Below are positions 15,688 through 24,335 of a stretch of DNA of 36,096 bases, piece by piece. The position numbers were made by a program, and so were the translations under genes. Position 1 is the stretch's first letter; every line of letters starts with the position of its first letter. The DNA comes from Clostridia bacterium (lineage in GTDB: Bacteria > Bacillota > Clostridia > Peptostreptococcales > Anaerovoracaceae). The DNA lies in contig JAKSSR010000008.1 of assembly GCA_024402995.1 (NCBI GenBank), positions 1-36,096 on the forward strand, given 5' to 3'. The notes beneath the pieces were generated by a model. It had not been told where the DNA came from and did not search any database. It was given only the letters and a program-made list of their open reading frames with translations.

Positions 15688-16317
15688 ATGGGTAAAGTTT
15701 ATGTATTTGATCATCCTCTCATTCAGCACAAGACCGCACTTCTCCGCGGCTGCGATACCACAACCAAGGATTTCCGCCAGCTGGTCACTGAAATCGCAAC
15801 TCTCATGACCTATGAGGCAACCAGAGATCTGCCCCTCAAGGACGTTGAGATTGAAACCCCGATGGAAAAGTGCACCCTCAAGATGCTGGACGGCGAAGAT
15901 GTAGCCATCGTCCCCATTCTTCGCGCAGGTCTGGGCTTTGTTGACGGCATGCTGTCCCTGATCCCCAATGCAAAGGTCGGCTTCATCGGTCTCTACAGAG
16001 ATCCCGAAACTCACAAGCCTGTTGAATATTACTGCAAGCTGCCCGAAGATATCGGCAACAGACAGATCTTCGTCGTTGACCCCATGCTGGCAACCGGCGG
16101 CAGTGCAGTCGCAGCTATCGACTTCGTAAAGCAGCGCGGCGGCAAGAATATCAAGTTCATGTGCCTCATCGCAGCACCCGAAGGACTTGAAACTCTCCAG
16201 GCTGCACATCCCGACGTAGACATCTATGTTGCCGCCAAGGACCGTCAGCTTAACGATAACGCTTACATTCTGCCCGGTCTCGGCGATGCAGGCGACAGAA
16301 TCTACGGCACCAAATAG
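15688..16317 (+). CDS. upp: Uracil phosphoribosyltransferase
   Basis: Salvages uracil by transferring phosphoribose from PRPP to form UMP. The PRPP-binding loop [12 protein letters not shown] is at residues 129-140, and the uracil-binding C-terminal segment [16 protein letters not shown] is complete. Length of 209 aa is standard. The SD is AGGAGGG, 5 bases before the ATG. It lies 71 bases after sua5-rpiB; that gap holds a small hairpin (GCGG/CCGC near 15647-15659) and nothing else. The sua5/rpiB/upp order is a common Firmicute arrangement, as I recall it. Confidence 0.96.
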   Translation: MGKVYVFDHPLIQHKTALLRGCDTTTKDFRQLVTEIATLMTYEATRDLPLKDVEIETPMEKCTLKMLDGEDVAIVPILRAGLGFVDGMLSLIPNAKVGFIGLYRDPETHKPVEYYCKLPEDIGNRQIFVVDPMLATGGSAVAAIDFVKQRGGKNIKFMCLIAAPEGLETLQAAHPDVDIYVAAKDRQLNDNAYILPGLGDAGDRIYGTK

Positions 16318-16327
16318 TGAGGTAAAT

Positions 16328-17650
16328 ATGTTTCAGATTCCCGATACAGTAAGCAAGCATACAAACGTATACGACGTTCTCAAGGAACGCGGTTTCATTG
16401 AACAGACCACCGATGACGAGGGCATCAGAGAGCTTCTCGGAAAAGAAAAGATCAAGTTCTACATCGGTTTCGACGCAACTGCAGACTGCCTCCACGTAGG
16501 CCACTTCATGCAGGTCATCATCATGATGTACATGCAGAAGTACGGCCACACTCCCGTTGTTCTCATTGGCGGCGGTACTACCATGATCGGCGACCCCTCC
16601 GGTCGTTCCGACGCCCGTCAGATGATGACCACCGAGCAGATCGACGAGAACTGCAAGTCCTTCAAGAGACTCTTCGACCGTTTCCTCGTCTTCGACGAAG
16701 AGTGGAAGCACATTCCCTCCAAGGGCGTTCTTGCCAAGGGCGGACAGAACAAGGATCCCGAACCCGGTAAGGCTATCTGTGTCAACAACGCAGACTGGCT
16801 CCGTGACGTAAACTATCTGGAATTCATGAGAGACATCGGACGCTGCTTCTCCGTCAACGACATGCTCAGAGCAGAGTGCTTCAAGCAGAGAATGGAAAAG
16901 GGCCTGTCCTTCCTTGAATTCAACTATATGCTCCTTCAGAGCTACGACTTCTACTGCCTGGCCCGCGATATCGATTGCAAGATCGAATTCGGCGGCAATG
17001 ACCAGTGGTCCAACATTCTCGGCGGACGCGATCTGGCAAGAAGACTGCTGGGTAAGGACAACTACTACGGCATGACCTTCGCTCTTCTCACCAAGTCCGA
17101 CGGAACCAAGATGGGTAAGAGCCAGAAGGGCGCCCTGTGGCTCGATGCCAACAAGTGCTCCCCCTACGATTTCTATCAGTATTGGAGAAACGTTGAAGAT
17201 GCAGACGTTGAAAAGTGCCTGAGAATGCTCACCTTCCTGCCCATGGAAGAAATCGCGGAACTCACCGCTCACAAGGACGAACGCATTAACCACGCTAAGG
17301 AAGTTCTCGCTTACGAAGTCACCAGACTGGTCCACGGCGACGAAGAAGCTGCCAAGGCTCAGGAAGCTGCAAGAGCTGCATTCAGCGGCGGCGCAGACAT
17401 GGCCAACATTCCCACCAAACAGATCGGCGCAGACGTTATCGGCGACGGTATCGGCCTTGTTGCACTGATCAAGACTGCAGGCCTTGTTCCCTCCAACGGT
17501 GAAGGCTTCAGAACCATTGAGCAGGGCGGCCTCACCATGAACGGCGAAAAGGTCACCAACCCCAAGATGGTCATCACCAAGGACATGTTCGGCGAAGAAG
17601 GCATCGTATTCAAGAAGGGCAAGAAGACCTTCCTGAAGGTTACACTGTAA
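16328..17650 (+). CDS. tyrS: Tyrosyl-tRNA synthetase
   Basis: A class I synthetase that charges tRNA(Tyr). The HIGH-type motif is HVGH at residues 56-59, the KMSKS-type loop is KMGKS at 261-265, and an S4-like RNA-binding domain occupies the C-terminus (roughly 370-440, TIEQGGLTMNGEKVTNPKM). The start chosen is the ATG preceded by GTGAGGT, giving 440 aa; a longer frame from 16226 would overlap upp by 92 bases and lacks family similarity at its N-terminus. It follows upp by 10 bases. No T-box leader is visible upstream, unlike many Firmicute tyrS genes, because the gene sits inside an operon. Confidence 0.95.
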   Translation: MFQIPDTVSKHTNVYDVLKERGFIEQTTDDEGIRELLGKEKIKFYIGFDATADCLHVGHFMQVIIMMYMQKYGHTPVVLIGGGTTMIGDPSGRSDARQMMTTEQIDENCKSFKRLFDRFLVFDEEWKHIPSKGVLAKGGQNKDPEPGKAICVNNADWLRDVNYLEFMRDIGRCFSVNDMLRAECFKQRMEKGLSFLEFNYMLLQSYDFYCLARDIDCKIEFGGNDQWSNILGGRDLARRLLGKDNYYGMTFALLTKSDGTKMGKSQKGALWLDANKCSPYDFYQYWRNVEDADVEKCLRMLTFLPMEEIAELTAHKDERINHAKEVLAYEVTRLVHGDEEAAKAQEAARAAFSGGADMANIPTKQIGADVIGDGIGLVALIKTAGLVPSNGEGFRTIEQGGLTMNGEKVTNPKMVITKDMFGEEGIVFKKGKKTFLKVTL

Positions 17651-17676
17651 GCTTTTAACGAAATAAAGATCTGTAA

Positions 17677-17707
17677 CAATACCGTCTTAATACACAAGAC
17701 GGTATTG
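17677..17707. terminator. 12-bp inverted repeat after tyrS
   Basis: A perfect stem CAATACCGTCTT with AAGACGGTATTG around a 7-base loop. It is followed by TCATATCATC rather than a T-run, so it is at best a weak or factor-dependent terminator, or an mRNA-stabilising hairpin between tyrS and trmO. Confidence 0.5.
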
Positions 17708-17739
17708 TCATATCATCGTCAGGAAAAATCCGATAAACA

Positions 17740-18420
17740 ATGGAAACAAAGGTCATTGCGCATATTTATAACGACTTCCCCGAAAAGTTCGGTATTCCCA
17801 GACAGCCCGGTCTGGTTGAAGGCCTTGAGGGGACAATAGTATTTGAACCTGAATACCGCGTTGCCGAGGCTCTTCGCGGTCTTGAAGGCTACAGTCATCT
17901 CTGGCTCATCTGGGATTTTTCCGAAAACCACAGAGACGGCTGGAGTCCTACGGTAAGACCTCCTCATCTTGGAGGAAACAAGAGAATAGGTGTATGGGCT
18001 ACCCGTTCGCCCTTCAGGCCTAATCCCATAGGTCTTTCCCTCGTAGAACTGAAGGGCATTGAACTCAGCGGGCCTCAGGGACCTGTCATTCGCGTCGGCG
18101 GCGCCGACCTTATGAACGGAACGCCCATTCTGGACATAAAGCCCTATCTGCCCTACGTAGAGTCCATTGAGGGCGCCAGGGGCGGATTTACCGATTCTGA
18201 CGAGTTTACGGATCTTGACGTAGAAATTCCCGATGAACTTATAGAACTGGTTCCTGAGGGCAAAAAAGAGGCTCTCAAAGGCATCCTTGCTCAGGATCCA
18301 CGTCCCCATTACCAGGACGATCCCGAGAGGATATACGGCATGTCCTTTGCCGGCCTGGATGTTAAATTTACGGTAAACGGCGACATCCTTAAAGTCGTTG
18401 ATATACAGGAGATTCAATAG
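17740..18420 (+). CDS. trmO: tRNA t6A37 N6-methyltransferase TrmO (TsaA)
   Basis: A SAM-dependent enzyme of the TrmO/YaeB/VirR family that methylates threonylcarbamoyladenosine (t6A37) to m6t6A in certain tRNAs. The family hallmarks YSHLWLIWDFS (near 51-62) and RSPFRPNPIGLSLVEL (near 89-104) are present, within a small beta-barrel SAM fold. Length of 226 aa is normal. The SD is poor (an AGGA 13 or more bases upstream), suggesting modest translation. Its stop overlaps the next GTG start (TAGTG). The t6A substrate is produced by the pathway that includes the TsaC/Sua5 domain encoded 2 kb upstream. Confidence 0.9.
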   Translation: METKVIAHIYNDFPEKFGIPRQPGLVEGLEGTIVFEPEYRVAEALRGLEGYSHLWLIWDFSENHRDGWSPTVRPPHLGGNKRIGVWATRSPFRPNPIGLSLVELKGIELSGPQGPVIRVGGADLMNGTPILDIKPYLPYVESIEGARGGFTDSDEFTDLDVEIPDELIELVPEGKKEALKGILAQDPRPHYQDDPERIYGMSFAGLDVKFTVNGDILKVVDIQEIQ

Positions 18421-20459
18421 TGACAAAAAGAACGATCGCATTGATTCTTGCTCTGGCAATGATCATAATGCTTATTCCCATATCGACCTTTGCCGCTCCC
18501 GCGGGAATCGCGGTGACTAACGCGGCAGGTCTTCGCAGAGTGCTGACAAGTGCCACCGGCGGAAACTATTATCTGGCTGCAGATATCAAGGGCCTTACCG
18601 GAAGCTCCGTCAAGGTCGCGGCCGGAACCTATACCCTGGACCTCAACGGACATAAAATAACCGGTCACATTGACGGCGGTCAAAGCCCCGTTATCCTTGT
18701 CTGCGGCGGCAAGCTTACCATTAAAGACAGCGTTGGCGGCGGAGCCATTACCCATACAGAGGGGGCTGACGGAAGCTATGCAGATGCAGTCGGCACTGAC
18801 AGCGGCACCCTTACTATTACAGGGGGAAGCTACAGCGGAGCCTACGGCACCTGGTGTGACGGCGGCATTACCAATATCAGCGGCGGTACCTTTACAGGTG
18901 ATTATTTCGGCGCCATAGTTCATGGCGGGACCATGAACGTCAGCGGCGGCACCTTTATCTGCACCGGAAGCGGGGAAGAAACGGCTGCAATAGCCTGTGC
19001 CCCTTACGAAGGAAAGGGCAGTCTGACCATAAGCGGCGGTTCTTTCACATCTAAGGGCTCTGACGCTGTCTGCCACTTAAGCGGAAATCTGACCATCAGC
19101 GGCGGAACCTTCAGCGGCGCAAATTACGGCCTGTACTGCAGCCAGCGCTACACAAGTCCCTATCTTGCTGTCAGCGGCGGAACTTTTTCCGGCGGAAAGG
19201 CTGCTCTTGCTATTTTTGAAGAGGGTGTCCTTCTCGGCGATAAGGTGTTCAGCCCTGCAGAACTTGACAAAGAAAGTGTTAATGGAGAAGAACTTTTCGT
19301 CAGCGGAACTTCCGTCAAGGTCATTATGGGCGACGGAACAGGCAAGCGCAGCTACAGAGTCGGTCAGTTCAAGGACGTTGACGAGTCAAAATGGTACGGC
19401 GTCAACGGCGCAAAGACCATTGCAGGCGTCTGGGACAACAGACTCATGGATGGTGTTGCTTCGGATCGTTTCGGAGTAGGCACTTATCTTACAATTGCCC
19501 AGGCCCTGGTCGTGGCGGACAAGATCCACTGCGAATATGAGACGGGAACTGTCATCGCGGCATCTGCAAATCATTCAGGAAAGTGGTATCAGTTCTTTGT
19601 TGACTATGCCATTGAGCACGGCATAATAAAGGCCGGCGAGTTCACTGACTATGATGCCTATGCTACAAGAGCAGAAATGGTCCATATTTTCGCCCACTGT
19701 CTGCCGGACAGCGAGTTTGAAGCACTGACTGTGGTTGAAGCTCTGCCTGACGTAAAAGAGAGTGACAAGTACGGCGAAGAAATATTTTTGTTCTACCGCG
19801 CCGGTATTCTTTCCGGCAGCGATAAGCAGGGGACCTTCCATCCTGCAAGCAAGATACTTCGCGAAGAGGCAGCGGCAATTTTCCTTCACGTATACGATAA
19901 AACGACGCGCAGTGCGGCCAGATCCTGGTTCGCGTCGGACCCGGAATTCAACTGGAGCCGCTTCCCAACTTACACAAAGGACTGCTGTGACGAAATTCTC
20001 AGCGCCGTCATCAAGGGCGGAATGACTGACCGTGAAAAGGTGATCGCCATTCACGACTACATGGTCAACTCTTACCATTATGATTATGACATGGCGTTTA
20101 CAGGCAAATCGCCTTACGGTGACAGGACCTTTGATTACACTAATCTGCTTAATTACGGCGTAGGTGTCTGTGAAGCATACATGGAACTGTTCTCCCTTCT
20201 TTGCGCAGCCTGCGGCGTGAATTGTGAAATGGTAGTGGGGCCTGCTGACAATGGCAGAGGCGGTACCGAGGCTCACGGCTGGAACAGAGTCTGGATAGAC
20301 GGCGGCTGGCTGTACGTGGATACAACTTTCGATGATCCTATTTATTACTGCAACGGCGTGCTGACAGATCACTATTCTGATCAGTTCCTTCTGAAGGAAG
20401 AAAAAGACATGACCGGACACTATATGGAATGCACCGGCAAGTGGCTCACCGCTGTTTAA
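18420..20459 (+). CDS. Surface beta-helix/SLH/transglutaminase-like protein
   Basis: A 679 aa secreted protein of unrecognised specific function. Residues 1-26 form a signal peptide (hydrophobic core, cleavage likely after STFA or FAA). Residues about 125-265 hold six imperfect repeats built on SGGTF/SGGSF, spaced 17-30 residues, resembling a parallel beta-helix. Residues about 315-495 form three SLH modules (for example FKDVDESKWY, FFVDYAIEHGII, LFYRAGILSGSD), which bind cell-wall polymer. Residues about 530-660 form a transglutaminase-like cysteine-protease fold with a complete predicted triad C584 (GVCEAYMELF), H619 (EAHGWNRVW) and D634 (YVDTTFDDP). It probably cleaves or cross-links wall or protein substrates at the surface. 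The GTG start overlaps the trmO stop by one base. The domain order, with SLH in the middle, is uncommon in my experience. Confidence 0.82.
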   Translation: MTKRTIALILALAMIIMLIPISTFAAPAGIAVTNAAGLRRVLTSATGGNYYLAADIKGLTGSSVKVAAGTYTLDLNGHKITGHIDGGQSPVILVCGGKLTIKDSVGGGAITHTEGADGSYADAVGTDSGTLTITGGSYSGAYGTWCDGGITNISGGTFTGDYFGAIVHGGTMNVSGGTFICTGSGEETAAIACAPYEGKGSLTISGGSFTSKGSDAVCHLSGNLTISGGTFSGANYGLYCSQRYTSPYLAVSGGTFSGGKAALAIFEEGVLLGDKVFSPAELDKESVNGEELFVSGTSVKVIMGDGTGKRSYRVGQFKDVDESKWYGVNGAKTIAGVWDNRLMDGVASDRFGVGTYLTIAQALVVADKIHCEYETGTVIAASANHSGKWYQFFVDYAIEHGIIKAGEFTDYDAYATRAEMVHIFAHCLPDSEFEALTVVEALPDVKESDKYGEEIFLFYRAGILSGSDKQGTFHPASKILREEAAAIFLHVYDKTTRSAARSWFASDPEFNWSRFPTYTKDCCDEILSAVIKGGMTDREKVIAIHDYMVNSYHYDYDMAFTGKSPYGDRTFDYTNLLNYGVGVCEAYMELFSLLCAACGVNCEMVVGPADNGRGGTEAHGWNRVWIDGGWLYVDTTFDDPIYYCNGVLTDHYSDQFLLKEEKDMTGHYMECTGKWLTAV

Positions 20460-20474
20460 GGGAAAGGAAAGAAA

Positions 20475-21128
20475 ATGGCTAAGAAAACAATGAAGCCCTC
20501 AACTATGATGGCACCTCTTCCTGCTGTAATGGTCAGCTGCGGAGAGGGTGACGAGGCAAATATAATAACCGTCGCCTGGACGGGAATAATCAATTCCGAG
20601 CCCCCTATGACCTATGTGAGCATCCGACCTGAACGTCACTCATATCACCTGATCGACGAAAGCGGAGAGTTCGTAATAAATCTCGTTCCGAGAGAACTTA
20701 CCTTTGAAATGGACCACTGCGGCTGCGTCAGCGGATGCAAGGAAGATAAGTTCAGCGCAATGAAGCTTACCCGCGAGGCCGGAGATTTCGTAGCCTGTCC
20801 CATGATAGGCGAAAGTCCCCTTAATCTGGAGTGCAAGGTCGTTGAAAAGAAAGAGCTTGGTTCTCACGACATGTTCCTTGCTAAGATAGTTGCGGTCCAT
20901 GTGGATGAAAAGCTCTTTGATGAAAGTGACAAGATACGCCTCGAAAAAGCCGGGCTGGTGGCACTTGTTCACGGCGGCTACTATGCAGTCGGCGGTGAGC
21001 GGACGGGACGGATGGGTTATTCTGTAATGAAACCCAAGACCAAGAAACGTTTGACCCGTGAGGGCAGGCAGCCCGGCGGGAAAAAGCCCCAAAAGCGCGG
21101 CGAGAAAGACGGAAACAAAGAAAAATAA
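20475..21128 (+). CDS. Flavin reductase-like FMN-binding protein
   Basis: Resembles the flavin reductase/flavoredoxin family (split-barrel FMN-binding fold), small cytoplasmic proteins that bind FMN and transfer electrons. Supporting segments are ITVAWTGIINSEPPMTYVSIRP (residues about 31-52, ends quoted only in part by motif TVAWTG and SIRPERHSY), FVINLVP (near 67) and the central cysteine pair C82/C84 in DHCGC. The C-terminus is a lysine/arginine-rich tail of about 30 residues. Length of 217 aa. The SD is GGAAAGG, and the gene follows the surface protein by 15 bases. Its partner enzyme is not evident here. Confidence 0.8.
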   Translation: MAKKTMKPSTMMAPLPAVMVSCGEGDEANIITVAWTGIINSEPPMTYVSIRPERHSYHLIDESGEFVINLVPRELTFEMDHCGCVSGCKEDKFSAMKLTREAGDFVACPMIGESPLNLECKVVEKKELGSHDMFLAKIVAVHVDEKLFDESDKIRLEKAGLVALVHGGYYAVGGERTGRMGYSVMKPKTKKRLTREGRQPGGKKPQKRGEKDGNKEK

Positions 21129-21161
21129 GCATAGAATTATTACAAGTTTATAAAAAAATAC

Positions 21162-21198
21162 AAAAACCGCGAAAAAATGCTTGATTTTCGCGGTTTTT
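21162..21198. terminator. Bidirectional-looking terminator after flavin reductase gene
   Basis: A 14-base-pair stem, AAAAACCGCGAAAA (21162-21175) with TTTTCGCGGTTTTT (21185-21198), around a 9-base loop. The terminal T-run is part of the stem. It separates the prfA-flavin reductase block from the threonine operon. Confidence 0.88.
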
Positions 21199-21283
21199 AT
21201 GTTAAAGTTGTTCTATTGGCGCGGTCAGGTGTTCGTAAAATGCGGACAAATCTAAAATCAAAGCGCCCCACAGGAGGAAAATT

Positions 21284-21883
21284 ATGAATATTGTATGTCT
21301 CGATATGGAAGGCGTTCTCGTTCCGGAAATCTGGATCGCATTTGCTGAAGTTACCGGTATCCCCGAACTCAAGAAGACTACCAGGGATGAACCCGATTAC
21401 AATAAACTTATGAACTATCGTATCGCTATTCTCAAGGAACACGGTTTGGGACTCAAGGAGATCCAGGACGTTATCGCCAAGATCGATCCCATGCCCGGCG
21501 CAAAGGAATTCCTTGACGAACTCCGCCGCACCACTCAGGTGGTCATCCTCAGCGATACTTTTGAACAGTTCGCAAAGCCCCTTATGGAAAAGTTAGGCTG
21601 GCCCAGCATTTACTGCAATACTCTGGAAGTTGCTGAAAACGGCGAGATCACCGGTTTCAAAATGCGCTGCGCACACTCTAAGCTGACTACCGTTAAGGCT
21701 CTCCAGTCCTGCGGCTTTGATACCATTGCCAGCGGAGACAGCTATAATGACCTGGAAATGATCCAGGCAAGCAAGGCCGGCTTCCTCTTCAAGTCCACCG
21801 AAAAGATCAAGGCAGATCATCCCGAGATCCCCGCCTACGAGGAATACGATGAACTGCTGGCAGCCATTAAGGCCGCTCTGTAA
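21284..21883 (+). CDS. thrH: ThrH phosphoserine:homoserine phosphotransferase
   Basis: Strongly resembles Pseudomonas ThrH, a HAD-family enzyme that takes phosphate from phosphoserine and can pass it to homoserine, yielding phosphohomoserine for threonine synthesis. The nucleophile motif is D7-M-E9-G-V, with glutamate where most HAD enzymes have aspartate, a ThrH hallmark; then ILSDT (S90, D91), and the metal motif GDSYND (151-156). The N-terminal VPEIWIAFAE segment is nearly identical to my recollection of the Pseudomonas protein. Length of 199 aa is normal. The SD is AGGAGGA. It heads an operon containing every other step from aspartate to threonine and no classical thrB. No convincing promoter could be picked in 21199-21283. 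Confidence 0.9.
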   Translation: MNIVCLDMEGVLVPEIWIAFAEVTGIPELKKTTRDEPDYNKLMNYRIAILKEHGLGLKEIQDVIAKIDPMPGAKEFLDELRRTTQVVILSDTFEQFAKPLMEKLGWPSIYCNTLEVAENGEITGFKMRCAHSKLTTVKALQSCGFDTIASGDSYNDLEMIQASKAGFLFKSTEKIKADHPEIPAYEEYDELLAAIKAAL

Positions 21884-21901
21884 AGAAAGGTATAAACTGC
21901 A

Positions 21902-23005
21902 ATGAAAATCGCATTACTGGGCTGGGGCACCGTCGCAAAAGGTGCTGCCGACGCCCTTGAATTCAATAAAGATACTGAAATCGTCAAGGTTCTCGTAAGA
22001 AAAGAAAAGCCCGAACTGGGAAGCAGGGCAGTATGGTCCATTGACGAGATCGTCAACGATCCCGAAATCGATCTGGTGGCGGAAGTCATGGGCGGCGAGG
22101 AACCTGCTCTCACTTACGTCAAGGCTGCTCTCAGCGCAGGCAAACATGTGGTCACTGCCAACAAGCTTATGTTCTCCCTACACTACGAGGAACTGCTGGC
22201 CCTGGCAAGAGAAAAGGGCGTAAGCATTGCGTTCTCTGCAACAGCAGGCGGCGGAATCCCCTGGCTCATCAACCTTCAGAGAATGAAGCGCGCAGGCGCC
22301 ATCGAGTCCCTCGGCGGTATTATGAACGGAACTACCAACTTCATTCTGGATGCCATGACCAACGAATTCAGCGAATTCGAAGATGTTTTGGCCATCGCAC
22401 AGCAGTTGGGTTACGCAGAGGCCGATCCAACCGCGGACATCGACGCTCTTGACGTCAAGGCAAAGCTTGCTCTTTCCTGTGACTGCGCGTGGGACGTAAT
22501 GATCGATCCCGCAAGTCTGCCCGCTATGGGTATCAGATACATTACCAGCGAGGACATTGAGGCTTTCCGTTCCATCGGAATGACCTGCAAGCTCATGGGC
22601 AGAGCCGAACGTACTGAGAAGGGAGAGATCGCTGCATACGTTGAACCCATGCTCTTCCCCAAGGATGCTCCCGAAGCCGGAGTCCCCGGTGCAGGCAATA
22701 TCATTTCCGCTGTTTCTTCAACCGCAGGCAAAATGAGCTTTTCCGGCGGCGGAGCCGGACGCGGATGCACAGGCGCTGCTGTAGCCGGCGACGTCCTGGA
22801 CATTGCGGAAGGGATCAGCGTCTTTGACAGCGCCTGCTGCAATGCAAGGGTCGCCGCATCCAACGAAAACATAATTCACCGATATTATCTCCGTATTGAC
22901 GACGCGGTAGAAATGAAGGAAACTTCCGTCGCTGAAATGAACAGAAGTGTTCAGGCTGCTCTGGCTCAGGGCCGCAGGGTCTTTGCCGCGTCATTTGTAG
23001 AATAG
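21902..23005 (+). CDS. hom: Homoserine dehydrogenase, ACT domain missing
   Basis: Reduces aspartate semialdehyde to homoserine with NAD(P)H. An N-terminal Rossmann motif (LLGWGTVAKG, residues 5-14), the NGTTNFIL segment (142-149) and the signature ADPTADIDALDVKAK (174-188) are present; the usual glycine of the signature (DIDG) is alanine. The protein is 367 aa, whereas Gram-positive Hom proteins are usually about 430 because of a C-terminal ACT domain for threonine feedback. Here YYLRIDD at 328-334 looks like the first ACT strand, but the remaining roughly 35 residues lack an ACT pattern, suggesting loss. SD is AAAGGT. It begins 19 bases after thrH and is followed 6 bases later by the aspartokinase. 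Confidence 0.92.
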   Translation: MKIALLGWGTVAKGAADALEFNKDTEIVKVLVRKEKPELGSRAVWSIDEIVNDPEIDLVAEVMGGEEPALTYVKAALSAGKHVVTANKLMFSLHYEELLALAREKGVSIAFSATAGGGIPWLINLQRMKRAGAIESLGGIMNGTTNFILDAMTNEFSEFEDVLAIAQQLGYAEADPTADIDALDVKAKLALSCDCAWDVMIDPASLPAMGIRYITSEDIEAFRSIGMTCKLMGRAERTEKGEIAAYVEPMLFPKDAPEAGVPGAGNIISAVSSTAGKMSFSGGGAGRGCTGAAVAGDVLDIAEGISVFDSACCNARVAASNENIIHRYYLRIDDAVEMKETSVAEMNRSVQAALAQGRRVFAASFVE

Positions 23006-23011
23006 AAAATC

Positions 23012-24331
23012 ATGCTTAAGACAGTAAAATTCGGCGGAAGTTCCCTTGCCAACGGAGAACGCTTCGCCAACGTAAAGAAAATCATAGAAAGCGATCCGGC
23101 CAGAAAGGCCGTAGTCGTCAGCGCTCCCGGAAAGCGCTTTAAGAAAGACAGCAAGATCACCGATCTCCTTTATCTCTGCTATGCTCATATCAAGTACGGC
23201 GTGGATAAGGAAGGCATCCTGAACCTGATAAAAAGCCGCTACATCGAAATTGCAGAAGAGTTGGGTATAGATATCGATTTGCCCGCTATCTTCGCTGAAA
23301 TCGACGAAAATCTGGCTTCCGGCGCAGGTGAAGAGTATCTGGTATCTCGCGGCGAGTATCTTAACGCCCGCCTTATGGCTTCCTATTTAGGTTACTCCTT
23401 TGTTGACTCAAAGGACTGCATTTACATCAATTACGATGACAGTATCGACAAGCAGCGCACCTATGCTGCTTTGGTCAATGCTTTTGCCGAAGCTGACAAG
23501 GGCATAGTCGTTCCCGGTTTTTACGGCACATATCCCGACGGCAATGTGGCCCTCATGAGCCGCGGAGGCTCTGACATTACAGGCGCCATTCTTGCCGCAG
23601 CCCTGGAGGCAGACGTCTATGAAAACTGGACTGACGTTCCCGGGATCCTTATGGCAGACCCGGGCATCGTCAAAGATCCTCTGCCCATTCCTCACATTAC
23701 TTACGCAGAACTTCGCGAACTCTCTTACATGGGTGCAAAGGTCCTCCACGAGTCCTCCGTTTTTCCCGTACGCGAAGCTGGCATTCCCGTCAATATCCGC
23801 GACACCGCCAACCCTGAACATCCCGGCACACTGATTGCTGAGTCCTTTGACAACGAAGGAGACAGCCCCTTCTTTATTACAGGCATTGCAGGACGCAAAG
23901 GCTTCTCTATTATCGACATCAGACTGGAGAATATGGCACGCAAAATCGGAGCCTTCCGCGAGATCCTCAAGATCTTCGAAAAGAAGGGCATTGCCATTGA
24001 GCAGATCAACTCCGGCGTTGACGCTTTCTCTCTGCTTATCTCAACAGAGCTGCTCAAACCCTACCTTTACCAGGTGGTTTCTGAGATCCAGGAACTTTGC
24101 GACGGTGTAAGAGTTACAGAGAGCATTTCTCTTCTGGCCATCGTTTCACGGCGTATGGTCTTCAGACCGGGTATCTCCGGTCTGATCTTCGGAGCCTTGG
24201 GCCGCGAGGGCATCAACATCCGTCTTATCGCTCAGGGCGCAGAAGAACTGAACATCACCATAGGCGTTGCCGATTCTGATTTCAACAGAACTATCAACAT
24301 ACTCTATGACAGCTTCACAGAAAAGGAGTAA
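23012..24331 (+). CDS. Aspartokinase
   Basis: Phosphorylates aspartate, the committed step to lysine, threonine and methionine. The N-terminal KFGGSSLAN (6-14) nucleotide-binding motif, SRGEYLNARL (about 110-119) and SRGGSDITGA (about 184-193) are characteristic. Two C-terminal ACT domains are visible, beginning near 291 (GIAGRKGFSIIDI) and near 375 (VFRPGISGLIFGALG with GINIRLIAQGAEELNI), so this enzyme is probably the feedback-controlled step. Length of 439 aa corresponds to the single-polypeptide clostridial type, not fused to Hom. The stop is 4 bases before the asd start. The effector (threonine or lysine) is not readable, though operon context favours threonine. Confidence 0.93.
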   Translation: MLKTVKFGGSSLANGERFANVKKIIESDPARKAVVVSAPGKRFKKDSKITDLLYLCYAHIKYGVDKEGILNLIKSRYIEIAEELGIDIDLPAIFAEIDENLASGAGEEYLVSRGEYLNARLMASYLGYSFVDSKDCIYINYDDSIDKQRTYAALVNAFAEADKGIVVPGFYGTYPDGNVALMSRGGSDITGAILAAALEADVYENWTDVPGILMADPGIVKDPLPIPHITYAELRELSYMGAKVLHESSVFPVREAGIPVNIRDTANPEHPGTLIAESFDNEGDSPFFITGIAGRKGFSIIDIRLENMARKIGAFREILKIFEKKGIAIEQINSGVDAFSLLISTELLKPYLYQVVSEIQELCDGVRVTESISLLAIVSRRMVFRPGISGLIFGALGREGINIRLIAQGAEELNITIGVADSDFNRTINILYDSFTEKE

Positions 24332-24335
24332 CAGT

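Noticed and set aside
15617..16327. T-box riboswitch for tyrS
   Set aside because: tyrS follows upp by 10 bases; no T-box specificity stem or conserved T-box sequence is seen upstream of upp or tyrS.
16250..17335. 361-codon antisense frame over tyrS
   Set aside because: Shadow of tyrS codon bias without any family similarity; it also runs into upp.
21199..21283. Promoter of the threonine operon
   Set aside because: Candidates such as TAAAAT at 21236 or 21253 lack a -35 at acceptable spacing, so none is called.
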